A stretch of 64,000 nt of DNA, taken from NCBI GenBank assembly GCA_026874595.1, contig CM049322.1, positions 28,647,340-28,711,339 on the forward strand, given 5' to 3'. Below, piece after piece: positions 12,233-23,639 of the stretch. Positions within the stretch are counted from its first letter, which is position 1. The number at the start of each line of letters is the position of its first letter. The stretch comes from Sipunculus nudus. Lineage: Eukaryota > Annelida > Sipuncula > Golfingiida > Sipunculidae. The translations under genes and the position numbers were made by a program. The notes under the pieces are model-generated. The model saw only the letters and a program-made list of their open reading frames with translations. It was not told the DNA's origin and ran no database searches.

Positions 12233-12985
12233 CCAAGTTTGACTATCTTTCATCAACTGAACAAACTCTGTAACCCCCAAAAATATATCAATGAAATGCC
12301 ATCGAATTATTCTTTTTATCCTCATATTTTTTTACCATGGGTTTGGAAATTTATATATTGTACTGAAAGTGAAACCAGTTTCTCCACACAACTGGGTCTG
12401 GGGTACGTTTAAAATGCCAGTTAGTCAATATTTTATTTTAAAACAGTACCTGGAGTGATTACAAGGAAAATGAGGAAATGTTGCTCACTAGGAAAGAATT
12501 TTGTGGTAAAACCTAAAATAAGCGCTGTCACAGTGTACAGAATATAAAAAGGCCAAGTCCCTAAAACATGAACAAATTTTATACATTATGGTATTCATCC
12601 AAGTTACTAGTGACGTCCTGGGAAAGAGGTACCCATAGTTAAAATAAGTTGGGCCTTAATGTAGTTTGTGCAAGCAATGCAGGAACATGATACTTTGTGT
12701 AATACAACAAATTAGTTAATATAGCTATCATGATAGAATGTTTTGCCAAGTTTAGTATGTTAACACCTGAAGATATTTCAAAATATTCAGGTACATCTGA
12801 ACAATGTTACATTAATTACTAGTCATATGCTGTGTTTTGTCAGCCTATGGGATCTGCACTGACACTGAAGTATAATTATGGACATATGACTAATTATATG
12901 TTTATGTGACTAAATACTTCACTTAGTACATATTAATATGCATTGATCTGCACACTCGATTTCAGCTTTATGTATATTTGAATGG
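12233..12985. other. Unrecognised noncoding DNA
   Basis: AT-rich DNA with no supported gene or repeat. Confidence 0.4.
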
Positions 12986-13005
12986 AACTTGTCAAAATTA
13001 AAAAA

Positions 13006-13700
13006 ACAAGAGCACCGCAAACGTGCATAATACATCCGTCGTGTATCTTGAGACCTCTGACCTAATTAATATGGTGAATTTTGATTAGAATGTAATTCAG
13101 GTGAGAAACTATTGGTAAATATGTACAAAGAGTTTCATGTAAATCCATAAGATTTTTGTAAGTTACCAACTCAACACCCAGGTACCTCCAGAGTGCAATG
13201 ACCTCTTAGGCTCTTACCTCATTAAATATGCATGAATTTAGATAAGAATGTATTACAGGTGAGAATTTTATGGTAAATATGTATAATGAGTTTCATGAAA
13301 ATAATTAGGATTTTTGGTAAGTCACCCAGGTGCCGCTAAAGTGCGGAAAACCTCTGACCTCATTAAATATTAATGGATTTTGCTGGAATTTGAACTAATG
13401 TGAGATATTTTAATGATTAATATTTATGATGAGTTTGATTAAAATCCTTCATATATTCGTAAGTTATCACGGCAACACCAAAAAGTAGCCATCTGACCCG
13501 TGGCTTTGTTAAATTTGCGTGGGTGATGCTCAAAATTGAACATGGGCGAGATAATCTGTTGGTAAGTACATATATGGTGAGTTTTGGCGAAAATCCATCA
13601 GTCTTACCGGGTATATCGCAGCGACACTATAAGTTAATGGACCGATGGTGGGTATACCATAATACTCCCATCATAAGATGGGCGTATAAAAATATCAAGT
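13006..13700. mobile_element. Tandem-core element with ~145-bp units and 3' hairpin
   Basis: It opens with caagagcaccgcaaacgtgc. Four diverged ~145-bp units follow, with the landmark ctctgacctcattaaatat near 13064, 13213 and 13353 and a diverged version near 13501. It closes with ccataatactcccatc, a perfect 6-bp hairpin CCCATC-ataa-GATGGG (13667-13682), then cgtataaaaat. Architecture and unit length match the 9.2-11.2 kb array, but the sequence differs, so this looks like a second family of the same structural class. Confidence 0.75.
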
Positions 13701-13732
13701 CACAATATTGCTTGCTCTAATACTATACTGAA

Positions 13733-13939
13733 GTGATAAATATATACTCTTCAAAAGCTGTCATTCTTTCAAGTGGGTGGTCTTCCCAAATTGCACCTGG
13801 CAGGACAGGCCAGTTCATAATGATAGGTGAAATGACTTTAGCTAAGACATTTCTTGAAGCCTGTTTCAACTCAGGTGCAGCGTCAGCAAAGAATCTATCA
13901 ATGAAGTATGTCATTTATTTACCTCAGCTTGTGTGTTGA
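13733..13939 (+). CDS. Candidate exon-like segment of unknown origin, open on both strands
   Basis: A plus-strand frame runs from an acceptor-like tcattctttcaag (about 13762-13774) to a donor-like GAAGTATGT (GT at about 13906). It encodes a hydrophobic/polar stretch containing GRTGQFIMIGEMTLAKTF. The minus strand is also open across 13723-13914. There, an A left after a weak acceptor (attgatag) would join gene B's phase-2 donor in frame. Neither reading matches a family I recognise. It follows directly on a mobile element and could be an old exon or repeat scrap. Confidence 0.25.
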   Translation: MINIYSSKAVILSSGWSSQIAPGRTGQFIMIGEMTLAKTFLEACFNSGAASAKNLSMKYVIYLPQLVC

Positions 13940-13976
13940 GGACTCCTGAATTACAGGTGTGAGGCAAATCCTGACT

Positions 13977-14050
13977 GTGCCATACATATGATGTGTTATG
14001 TTTACATACATATGATGTGTTATGTTTACATACATATGATGTGTTATGTT
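13977..14050. repeat. 24-bp tandem repeat, three copies
   Basis: The unit catacatatgatgtgttatg plus ttta is repeated three times with essentially no divergence. Confidence 0.9.
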
Positions 14051-14567
14051 TACATAGCATTTCACATTCAGGGGTGAGTTACAATCTGGTCTACATTTCA
14101 GAAATGTAGAAGTGCATTTCCATCAAACACCCAAAAGCAGAATACAACTAGAATTCTTGCGGTGCCATAGTATCCCCAGACAATCAACCCCCCTCCCTTT
14201 ATGAGGAGACCCCCCCATCTTCAGCAGCAAAAATAATTGTTTGCTTTTTAGTATTTAGTATTATTTACTCCTAATGCAATAAAAAATTGAATAGTTTACT
14301 CCTAACATTTCAGGATCACGCATCCTGCACCATCAGTTATCCCACTGTTATCACTATCAGACATTATACAATGTTGATGTATCTGTACAGCTTGTCACCA
14401 TTCAATGTCAGGATCCACCTACACACCTACAGTACTGTGAGTCAAGTGGAGTCAAAAATGCTAATAAGTGATGACAACATTTAAAAAAAAACTGCATGAT
14501 AAATGTTGCATTTTAAAACGGTAATTTCCTCATATTTATTTCAACTTAACCTGACGTGATGCATTCT

Positions 14568-14584
14568 GGGGGGGGGGGGGGGGG
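14568..14584. repeat. Poly-G tract
   Basis: A 17-base G run just downstream, in the minus sense, of the gene B exon. It is a potential G-quadruplex and a likely site of sequencing error. Confidence 0.9.
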
Positions 14585-14715
14585 TGGAGAGAATTACGTT
14601 ACTTCCAGGTCGTGCAATATACTGAATATACTTATATAGTGTAGGCCTAGCAAGTGTCACACAGAAGAATTACATTTTATGGTCAGTTTCTGGAGAGCAA
14701 CGAAGTTAATACTTA

Positions 14716-14973
14716 CTCGAAATTTTCATATTCATCATCTTTAAACATTCTCCGCCTGACAATTCTGGGTACAAAGTCCATATATCCGAGTTTCATTCCG
14801 GTGGGGGTGTAGCCGACCCCCGAGAACGCGGCCCCGGGGCTGGTCCAGCTGGGTACGGGCCCGGCTTCACTGGGGCTCCGGGGCAGAGTCGTGTACGGAG
14901 GCGGAGCGTCCCCGTCAGTCGGAGCAGAGGGTAAAACCCCTTCCATGGCGTCTGTCCACTCCGTCAGCACAAG
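14716..14973 (-). CDS. Internal coding exon of an unidentified minus-strand gene (gene B)
   Basis: On the minus strand, acceptor TTTACAG is followed by 258 bp of open frame ending at a strong donor (GAGTAAGTATT, splitting a codon after two bases). The exon is much richer in GC and CpG than the flanks, as expected of coding DNA. It encodes about 86 residues: an N-terminal LVLTEWTDAMEG segment, a Pro/Ser/Thr-rich disordered stretch, and a basic-then-acidic end containing RIVRRRMFKDDEYENFE. The PPPY near residue 26 fits the PPxY motif bound by WW domains such as those of NEDD4 ligases. An internal ATG (MEGVLPSA) could serve as an alternative start. I do not recognise the family, and the exons on either side are not identified. 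Confidence 0.7.
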
Positions 14974-14999
14974 CTGTAAATCTGATATTAATATGTCTT

Positions 15000-15790
15000 T
15001 ACTCTGGACAAATTCCTTATCAGTGACACACCGTGCAGCCCGCCTGTATCATTCTTCCATTCAACACTGTTGCGGATCTGTTTTCATTTTGGTTCCGGGT
15101 GCGGCCATATTTAAATGAACAAATTTCCGCTTCCGCTAATCTGGCTGTAAGGTTGATCTGAATTCTCGGGGGACACGCTTGGTTTAATGATGAATCAATT
15201 AAGCCTTGACTGGTCACTCACTGTGAGCCCCATAATACATATAAATATTTAGTATATTTAATAAATATATGAATTATATACTCAGGTCTGGATATTTAAG
15301 TAAAATCTCAGCCAGGATTCTAAGCTATTTTGTAAGGCAGGCCTTATTTCCACTGGTTAAGGGATGCTTATTACCCCCCCCCCCCCCCAATGGTAAAGGC
15401 TGGCTAGTGCATTCTGAGCATTCTGGAAAAAAAGCCACCTATTTTTTTTCAATCTGTTTCAATCATGAAGCAAGTCTAGATACATTACCGGTATTTCTTT
15501 TTCATAGGTTTTATTTTATGCACAACTATAGTAGGGTAATTGAGTCATTAGGGGCACTAGTTATACATTTGTGCACTTAAAAAGTTTTCACTTTTTACAT
15601 TGAAATGCATTTCAAAGTTAAAATGATTGCTATATGAAACATAAGTTTAAAAAATTTATGATTAAATTATATTAAATATTTGTGACCAAGTTTTAAAAGA
15701 CAAACAAAATGTACAATTTTTCTACAAATACTCCCAGAGGGGAGTCGAAATAAGCATCCCTTATTTCAACTCCCAAGGGGAGTGGCAATA
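15000..15790. other. Unassigned region upstream of gene B exon, with poly-C tract
   Basis: On the minus strand at about 15095-15118 there is an ATG in good context (AATATGGCCGC), but it opens only about 15 codons before a stop. It cannot yet be joined to the gene B exon. A run of 15 C occurs at about 15374-15388. The gcggccatatt string here also occurs in the 145-bp array, so part of the region may be repeat-derived. Confidence 0.35.
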
Positions 15791-15794
15791 AATA

Positions 15795-15978
15795 CAGTGA
15801 AACCTCGTTGTGTCGAAGTCAAAGGGACCCTCAGAAAACTTTGACACATCCGATATTCGACACAAGCGAGTTTATTTGGTAATAATTTAACAATAGTTGT
15901 CCGGATTATCGATTCTGTAACTTCGACATGAGCGGGGTATTCGACTTAAGGGAGTTCGACACAACGAGGTTTCACGTG
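15795..15978. mobile_element. Pogo/Tigger-like MITE (184 bp), TA target duplication
   Basis: The left end cagtgaaacctcgttgtg and the right end, read in reverse, share a 21-bp identical core GTGAAACCTCGTT..CGAA. The right end carries one extra base near its tip. TA dinucleotides flank both ends (15793-15794 and 15979-15980), as for Tc1/mariner-superfamily insertions. The CAGTGAAACCTCGTT start is typical of pogo/Tigger inverted repeats. No transposase is present. Confidence 0.8.
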
Positions 15979-16271
15979 TACTTCCATTTTGTAATAAGAT
16001 ACCGTCACCTTTAACTTATATCTTTTATGTTAATATAATTTTGCAGAAGATCCTTTTCTTTCTTATAAAGTAAATTTGCAAAAGTCGTCTCACTTTGAAA
16101 AAAAAAGATGACCCTCAATATATATAATTACAGACTTCGGAACCTTTAGTATTTCATGTACTTTATACAAATTTTGAAAAAAAAGCTAGTCGATGCTCAG
16201 GTTAAACAAGTTCAAGATGTAATTTTACTTACTAACTAGAAATGTAATGAATGCAAGCCCCCGCCATTCAC

Positions 16272-16499
16272 TTATCCGGCCCATATTCCTAGGTTCATTC
16301 GAGCACAAGTGACTCTACATTTGTGAATATTCCTTGATGACGTTCCTCGCCAGAATCTTAACGTTTCTTCATTGGCCCATTCCCTAATTGTCCTGATGGA
16401 CCTGTATGTCTGAGGCCTTTGACTGCATATACCACACACTCTGCCCCGTAGCCAAACTTCATGAGCACTGAATGGCATCAAATCGTTAAAACTGACCAC
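16272..16499 (-). other. Unassigned 75-codon minus-strand frame
   Basis: The frame is open with a Cys/Arg/Trp-rich composition (GICSQRPQTYRSIRTIREW) but no recognised domain and no clear splice sites. It lies next to a reverse-transcriptase scrap and may belong to a decayed element. Confidence 0.2.
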
Positions 16500-16588
16500 A
16501 TGTTATTCAACTTATACCGCAAACAAAGTGTAAATTTTAAAATAGGTTTTAGTATAATAGTAGCTGACTACCACTGCGTGAGGAACGT

Positions 16589-16676
16589 ACATTATAAAGG
16601 TGTACCCCAAAGCTCGAGTGTTCTTGGTCCAGTATTATTCAAAATATTTATTAATAATTTATATGGATTTATTTAA
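16589..16676 (+). pseudogene. Reverse-transcriptase fragment of a LINE
   Basis: The translated stretch GVPQSSSVLGPVLFKIFIN matches the conserved non-LTR reverse-transcriptase block usually written GVPQGSVLGPLLFLIFIND, with a Gly-to-Ser change and a one-residue insertion. Nothing else of the polymerase is recognisable nearby, so this is a short decayed remnant. Confidence 0.7.
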
Positions 16677-16861
16677 GCAGTTTCTCTCTTCAATGCTGCT
16701 TGTGGTAATACCAATTTTTTTTTGCTCATAGAGATCCTAAAAGATACCCTTATAGATAAATAAAAAAATCCAATAAAATGGTTTTCAGATAAGTGTATTG
16801 AGGCAAACCCTAGTAAATAAAAAAAAAAAATAATTTCAATTTGAAGAAGTTTATTCTTAAT

Positions 16862-17988
16862 TGTATCCGCCAAAACAAATTTTTACGGATGCTATGTTTT
16901 TGACCGGGTTCCGCCCGCCGCCGCCGCGTTCGTTTCCGGAGAACTCCCCTGAGACCACAGGAACGATTTTCCCGAGACTCAATTATCGGGTCACATGTGC
17001 CTTACCATTTTGCGTTGAACTCTGACCTTTCGCCTCTGCAGTGCGTCCATCTGTGCGTCTGTGTCACACATTAAACCACATATCTTCGCACTCATTTGGC
17101 AGATCAGGCCGAAAATTCGCACCAGTGTAGCATTTGGGTAGCTTTATTTCATAAAATAACTGGTGGCGCCACCTGCAACTATTTATGCACAGCATCGATT
17201 TGTTCGTCTGCCTTGGGGTAAAATCACTAATATCTCTGCAGTGGTTGGCCTTATTCACCTTAATTTTGGATGCGTATACATCCTGGATTGCTTTCTTGAG
17301 TTTATGGCAGATGGCGCCACCTATATTCACGTTCACGCTGCAGACATCCATGCTAATAGCTCAGGCCTGGTTTGACGTATCTTTATGAAATTTTGCATGT
17401 GTTTAGAAGTCACATAGCTCTTTATCATACACAAAACTGGTGGCGTCACATGAAACCATTTTTGCTCAGCGTCCATCTGTTTGTCTGCCGTGGGATAAAA
17501 TCACTCATATCTCGGCAGTGGTTTGATTCATCTTCCTAAAATGTTGCATATGTATACATCTTGGATAGCTTGCTCGATTTTTTGGCAGGTGGCAAAACTT
17601 ACACACACATTTACGCTGCAGACATTTATGCTAATATCTCAGGAATGGTTTGAGGTATAAGCCTGAAATGTTGCATGACTATATATATATATCAGAGATC
17701 TACAGCTTATATAAATTTAGTTGCCAAACTAACAACTTTTTTTGCAAAGTGTCCATCTGTTCTTCTGCCTGAGTTAAAATCACTCATATCTCAGCAGTGA
17801 TTTGACTTATCCACCTGAAATTTTGGATATGTATACATCTTGGATAGTTTCTCCTTCAAATAACAGGTGGCACCATCTTTAATCATGTTTACGTGGCAGA
17901 CATTCTTGCAACACATCTCACTCTATTTCCCCTTGGCACTCAATCCATGTCTCACTTCACCCGCCCTATTCTGATTTCGGCGGATACA
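16862..17988. mobile_element. Tandem-core element with ~300-bp units and short terminal inverted repeats
   Basis: The ends are tgtatccgccaaaa (16862-16875) and tttcggcggataca (17975-17988), which pair as inverted repeats at 13 of 14 positions. Just inside the left end is a GC-rich tract (ccgcccgccgccgccgcg). The interior holds about three diverged ~300-bp units sharing gtccatctgtttgtctgcc, aaaatcactcatatctc and gcagacatccatgctaat. The structure differs from the ~145-bp cores nearby in unit length and in having inverted ends. Confidence 0.6.
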
Positions 17989-17999
17989 CGTGGTCGCCC

Positions 18000-20740
18000 G
18001 TCGACTACCCGTATTCTAGTTTTAATGATATTCCTGTCACAGGTAAATCTTTGGTGGAACTACTAGGTTTTACTATATAGATTGTAACAGGAACATGTTA
18101 AAATGTCAACTTACTGTGTAGAAAACAAAGCTGGTTCCCAGCTTTATGCTTTTTTTTAGAATTTCGAGATGGTTATATGATGTGTCTAAATTAACTCTTG
18201 TACATTTTTTTGTGGGGTCTATTTTTAATTATTGCCCAGTCGTGTGGTAATTTTGCAGTAAAAAAGGATCAGCACAGATGGGAGTGTATATACTCAGCCC
18301 CGGATGTGAGACTTGTCTATAAAAAACAACAAGGGCGCCAGAACCAAAAGCTCACCTGTAATTTTTCCCCAAAAGATAATATTGAAAAAGCTAGAATTAT
18401 TTTATTTCATAGTACATGAATCTTCTTACAATATAAGAGTTCATTTAAAATGCTAACCTGCCGATTATTCTTATTGAATATAGGTATATCTTATATAAAA
18501 TTCTTATATTAGGGAATGGTTTGCAAATTTAACATGCCCGGTATCAGAAAATAAATGTGCTGTAATTTTTTTAAAACATTTTGCAATTCATGCTTTATTG
18601 AGTGTACACAAATATGCCCATGGCAGTTTTTAGAAATGTTGGACTAATTCTAATAAAAATGTTGTATGATCACAGAGATATTATTGGGCATACATGATAG
18701 ACATACTTCTACTTCTCCATAATGGCATGCACAATGTTTGCACACAAGCTGTACATGTATATATAAAATATTGTTCTCGCATCAACTTTGGTGACAAAAG
18801 CTGTTAAGTGATAACAGACAAATGACGAACGGACGCCGCACCATATGATGGCATGCTGAGGATCTAGGAAATCCAACATACTGAAACTGTCTTTGGACCG
18901 GACGCACAAAATGCCACAAAATAGCCATAGAATGATAGAGGTCTTTAAATCCACACAGGGACACAAACAATTCATGTAAAATTATTTAAAGACGTTGTTC
19001 CAATCCTGGAATTTCAAAGCATTTCGCTCTACATTCTATCAAATACATTTCAGTTGTATCAAGAATAATTTACCTATAGATATAAAGTGAATATAAATGT
19101 ACTGAAAACCCGTCTGGTTAAAAAAAAAACTAAACTTGACAGGTTTTAATTGCAAATTTAAGTGTGCTTACACTGATTGTTATTTTTTCTGTCATAATAC
19201 TTATAAATTCTGTATTTGTAATGTTCTATATTGTATATAGACATAAAGCCAAAAATTAAGAGGTATGATTCTCAGGCACCACCCGCGTCAAATTTAAATT
19301 CCCGCATCAAAAATTTTTATTTTGATTTTCAATAGAAACCTATCAATTTTGAGCGCCAGCCGCTCGGACATTTCTTTCAAGAAAAAATCATACAATTTTG
19401 ATAAAATTTCCATAGTTATGTAGTACATTTACTTGTTTAGCAAAATAAATTTGTTATTATCATGCTTTTCTCTCATCATTTGACATTTTTATCGAAACAT
19501 GCAAAAAAAAAAATAATAATTAAAAAAAAAACAAAAAAAAAAAAAACGCCCGCCAACATTGATTTCTGAAAAAAAGTGCCTCAGAACCAAACCTTACTTT
19601 TGGACTAATTCTAATTCCTTTCTTTCCTTCTAATACATTTGATGAATAATTAGTCTTAGTATGATTTACAAAATAATTTCCTGCATATGTATTACTAATC
19701 TATATAAGCTCTGATTTCCAGCAGTTATACTCGGTATGCTTGGATTTTGTTTATTAGTCGAGCTATTTATCAATACTTACAGTGCTAACTTGGCAGAGTA
19801 ACCATCATTTGTCAGATACGTATATGTATAGTATATTACTGATGTTGGTATGAGTTATGATAACACTTTGTATATCTTTTGAACATATGCATATACATGG
19901 TGTGCATATACATATCTTTTCATAAATTTATTTTTTTTTATATATCTTTCTTCCTTTTTAACTTGATACATGTCGTTTGTCTTCTTATTAATTGTATATC
20001 GAATAAAACCCATGCCAAATGTTGTAATGTTGGCAAAAACGGACTGTAAATAAATGTTATATTGGTATTCTCAGTAAAATAACACCTTGGTTTAATTCTT
20101 ATAAGCTTATTTTTCTTTAGGTTTTAATGGGTAGATATATTTTTATTTTAGGATAAAGGACAAATTTTACATAATACATTGGCTTCCTTATCTAGTAAAG
20201 CAGTCAAATGTTACAGAATAATCACCATTAGGTATAACAGAGGTAAAGCCTAAGGACAGTGAAGGTGAGATCCTAGGTTACCGCATGCACTGCAGCACCC
20301 ACTCCACAACCTATAGATATAGTGTTCGAGAAATATGTATACATGTTTCTCTGAATATTGGAGATACAAATTTTAACTGCACTTGCGTTCAGTTTTAAAG
20401 GATGCGTAAGAGGTAAACATTGTACTAGGCAGACAAAAACACCAACATATTGTGACTGGAAACTATGCTCGTAACATTTGCTAGTCGTCGACTAACTTCA
20501 GCTATCCAAACTGGCAAAGCTATGTATATTATTGGACCAAGAAGACTCAGATAGTTATCAAATAATGGAGTCTAAAAGATTCATACTTAATCCAGCATAT
20601 TGACAAATTAACCAGGTTCAGGGGAAAACAGAAGCCTTCCATATATAAGCTTGATGATCACAAATGGAGTAAACGTTGTGAAAGATGTTCAGTATGCAGG
20701 TGGTATACGCTTTGGAAATAGTTGCTACAGTACCCTGACC
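18000..20740. other. AT-rich noncoding DNA, no gene supported
   Basis: A segment at about 18325-18358 (caacaagggcgccagaa..gctcacctg) resembles the opening of tandem-core elements such as the one at 13006. A/T runs occur around 19500-19545. No exon or complete transposon could be supported. Confidence 0.4.
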
Positions 20741-20741
20741 T

Positions 20742-21514
20742 TTGAGTATATATGCAAAGTACAGGAGTCATACAGTGCAACCAAGAAATATAGATATGAA
20801 AAGGTTATTAAATTTCTTAAATAATCTTAAATGGACAGAACTATTGGAAGATAAACATATACAAGAAATACGGGAGGTATTCCGAGAGAAAAATACAAAT
20901 ACGCACCATTTGTGGCAGGAGCAAAACAAGAAACGACACGCATACATGGATAGAAAGGGCTCAAGATGGTTAAACAAAAGAACAAAAAAAAAATTGGAAA
21001 CTTATAAGACCATGATGATCATATAAAGAATGCTGTGATACAAGAAAAGTAGGAGTTACACAAGAAAGATTCGCCATGAGTTCCAGGAAAGTATTTGCAA
21101 TGAAAATTAAAAGCATTCCAAAAGCCTTCTGGAAATACACCGGGTCCAAGATTCCAGTTAAAATGGACGATTTGTGACCTAGAGGATGACCGACGGGAAT
21201 TACATGGTGACACCCAGCTCTAAAGCAGGAAATCAATATGACTCCTTTTGCAGTGTCTTTACGAATTTGGATGTACCAATACGGGAGATACTCACAAAAA
21301 CACTCAAATCAGGAGAATTACCTATAAACCTTGGAGACTCAGGTCACACCGCTGTCAGAATGTCCAAAACAGGCGGTCGGAGTATGCCCAGAGAGCATCA
21401 TTTCTTTGTAAAGTTGTGGTAACCCTTGTGAGAAAACGTCTTATGGAGCATATGATGTATAATATTATTAATAACTGTTCTTGCGTTGTTCAACAAGGAT
21501 TTATGAATAATTGA
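20742..21514 (+). pseudogene. Decayed non-LTR retrotransposon ORF2 fragment
   Basis: Frames shift several times, but LINE landmarks appear in order. A basic linker (RWLNKRTKKKLETYK) comes first, then IPKAFWKYTGSK, the typical (N/P)KAFWKY block before the polymerase. Next comes a FCSVFT block, then ILTKTLKSGELP, and finally a MPREHHFFVKLW / RLMEHMMYNIINN region. The last corresponds to the usual NYRPISLT...LE..I...L segment. Many indels and stops separate the blocks, so the copy is dead. The clade (CR1/Jockey type versus another) cannot be fixed. Confidence 0.7.
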
Positions 21515-22317
21515 AATTCCGCAAAACAAGATTTCACAGGAGATAACAGGTAATGTTAAATAGAATTACTATGCAAATCCATAGGCATACTCTGTTAATG
21601 TTACCGATCTTGGGGTATCTTACCTGACATCAAAGTAATTTGAAAAGGAGAGTTTTCGAAGTATAATAATGTTTTGTCTGTCTGTAAATGCCTTCAGAAA
21701 TGCAGAATATTTATAAGGGAAACCGGTTTGGGCAAAACCAATATGTGCATGGACCGCCCGAGAGTATGGGGATTTTATTTTATGGTTGCCAGGATTTCTG
21801 ATGGTTCGGCTGGACAGGAAGTTTCGTGGCACCGTTGATGCAAAATAGTGATAACATATAAGTTTTTAGTATGACCGCACAAGTTTTTACTTTGTTGAAG
21901 GCCAGTTGCGATGCATGAATTCAGGCATCAGCTGAGTGACCTCAGAGCGGTCATCTCGGAATAATACTCCTTAGCTCAGAGATATGTGGTACATCGATAT
22001 TTGAGATTTGTTTTTGACTGCAATTTTTTTAAGGACTATGGCTTAGATGCCCAGCCATACTGCCTTTATCTGACTATTTTTCCGAACGGGTGTCTTATTA
22101 TTCCTTCTCAGGGAGCCGTACATCTTCCACACTTGTGACTTTTGAATTGTGAATGTTAATCAACTGAAGAGCTATTTAAAGTTTCAGGAATCACGTGGAT
22201 CAATGAAGCACAACATGTACTATGATTAGAAAATCCTGATAACAGGAACATCTCTGGTCAGATACATGGAAAGGTTGCCTTGTATTTAATCTTTTTAATC
22301 AACCTTTGGATTACACC

Positions 22318-22320
<3 letters not shown>

Positions 22321-22370
<50 letters not shown>
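22321..22370. repeat. (AT)n microsatellite
   Basis: About 25 uninterrupted AT units. Confidence 0.95.
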
Positions 22371-22373
<3 letters not shown>

Positions 22374-22504
22374 CAAATTGTTCATCACAGGCTGCCATCT
22401 GGCGGAGAGTATTTTAACTACTTGACATGCCCAAAATATTCAAACGCAGTCGCAGGAGCATAAAGGGACATGTTAAGCCTGCATGGTTTGAAGGTTTATG
22501 ATCG

Positions 22505-22628
22505 TCGTAGGGAGCCACTGGGACTTAGACATATGTTTAACATGTGCGTTGATTAGTGTGGGTATCGGAGGGAGCCACTGGGACTTAGACACATGTTTAT
22601 CATGTGCGCTGATTAGTGTGGGTATCAT
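22505..22628. repeat. ~60-bp direct duplication
   Basis: Two consecutive copies share gggagccactgggacttaga and gattagtgtgggtatc, differing at a few positions. No function is apparent. Confidence 0.85.
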
Positions 22629-23429
22629 GTTTTCAGAAAACCTGGTATAACTGCATTCTTTTTTATACTTTTCAATCTTTACTGAAGTTCCACTGGATTC
22701 AATAATCACTTCATTTTCGAGATTACAACGTGCGTATTCTGACAGCTTTAAAATTTAAAATAATCATTAAAATATTTTCATATATATAAATGTATTATAC
22801 ATGTAATCATTTTATCACTAGATAATAAATGTCAAACATAAACAGTTTAAGTCCGTTTCCAGTTTTCCCTTTTTTATAGAAATTTCTTTTACCACTTATA
22901 TACACATCGAAATATTTACACTTCTAGTACCCAACAACCAGTGTTTATATTATATGTCTAACAGAAATAGGTTTTAGTGATTCAGGGAACGGTTTTGAAT
23001 CGTGCAGTTCACACCACTATATTTACTAAACCAATTATGTAAACTTGAGATTACATATATGAAATGATCTTTAGGTCATCATTTTACACTCGTCCAGCAC
23101 CTGTCGAAAGAGGGACCCAGTTTTTATTCAAGTTGTAAAAACACGAATGTTAAATCCTTGTAATAAAGTTTACATGGTATCTCCGGTGTTGATGAAGTAA
23201 TGCTGGCTGAGTCTTTACAGAATCTTGTAATGTACAAGCAAATATTTACATGTATATGTGAATGTAGTTCTTCAAAAAACAGCATTGTAGACTGAGGTAA
23301 ATATGTACCTACGGTTACGGTACTGCTTGTACAAACTAAAAAAAAACTTTTTTTTTTCATTTTTTAGACGATAATATTCTTTGACATTTTGGGGTTCCAT
23401 GATAATACAGACCAATATGTATTATTTGA

Positions 23430-23625
23430 AGCAGGGGCGGATCCAGGATGTGGGAAAAATAGTGGTTCAACCCAGGAGGACATGACAAAACCTGATAAAA
23501 AGGCTCCCGGGTCCGGAAAGGAGATGGGGGGGGGGGGTCCAGTCTGCAAAAATTGTTCTGAAACCCATAAAAAAATGCCGCGATTGAAAAGAGGGGTCCA
23601 GGGAAGAAAAAGAAGAAAAAAGTGA
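23430..23625 (+). repeat. Dispersed-repeat-like segment beginning caggggcggatccagga
   Basis: The caggggcggatccagga start resembles termini of widespread DNA-transposon remnants in animal genomes. A G run follows at about 23525-23536. No matching inverted end is present nearby, so this is probably a one-ended fragment. The 78-codon frame through it is purine-rich low complexity and not convincing as a gene. Confidence 0.35.
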
Positions 23626-23639
23626 TACACCTGCTCTCA

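Noticed and set aside
14287-14484. Plus-strand exon after acceptor ctaacatttcag
   Set aside because: The phase that would follow the 13.7-13.9 kb segment hits a stop after ~20 codons, other frames have no recognisable content, and there is no consistent donor.
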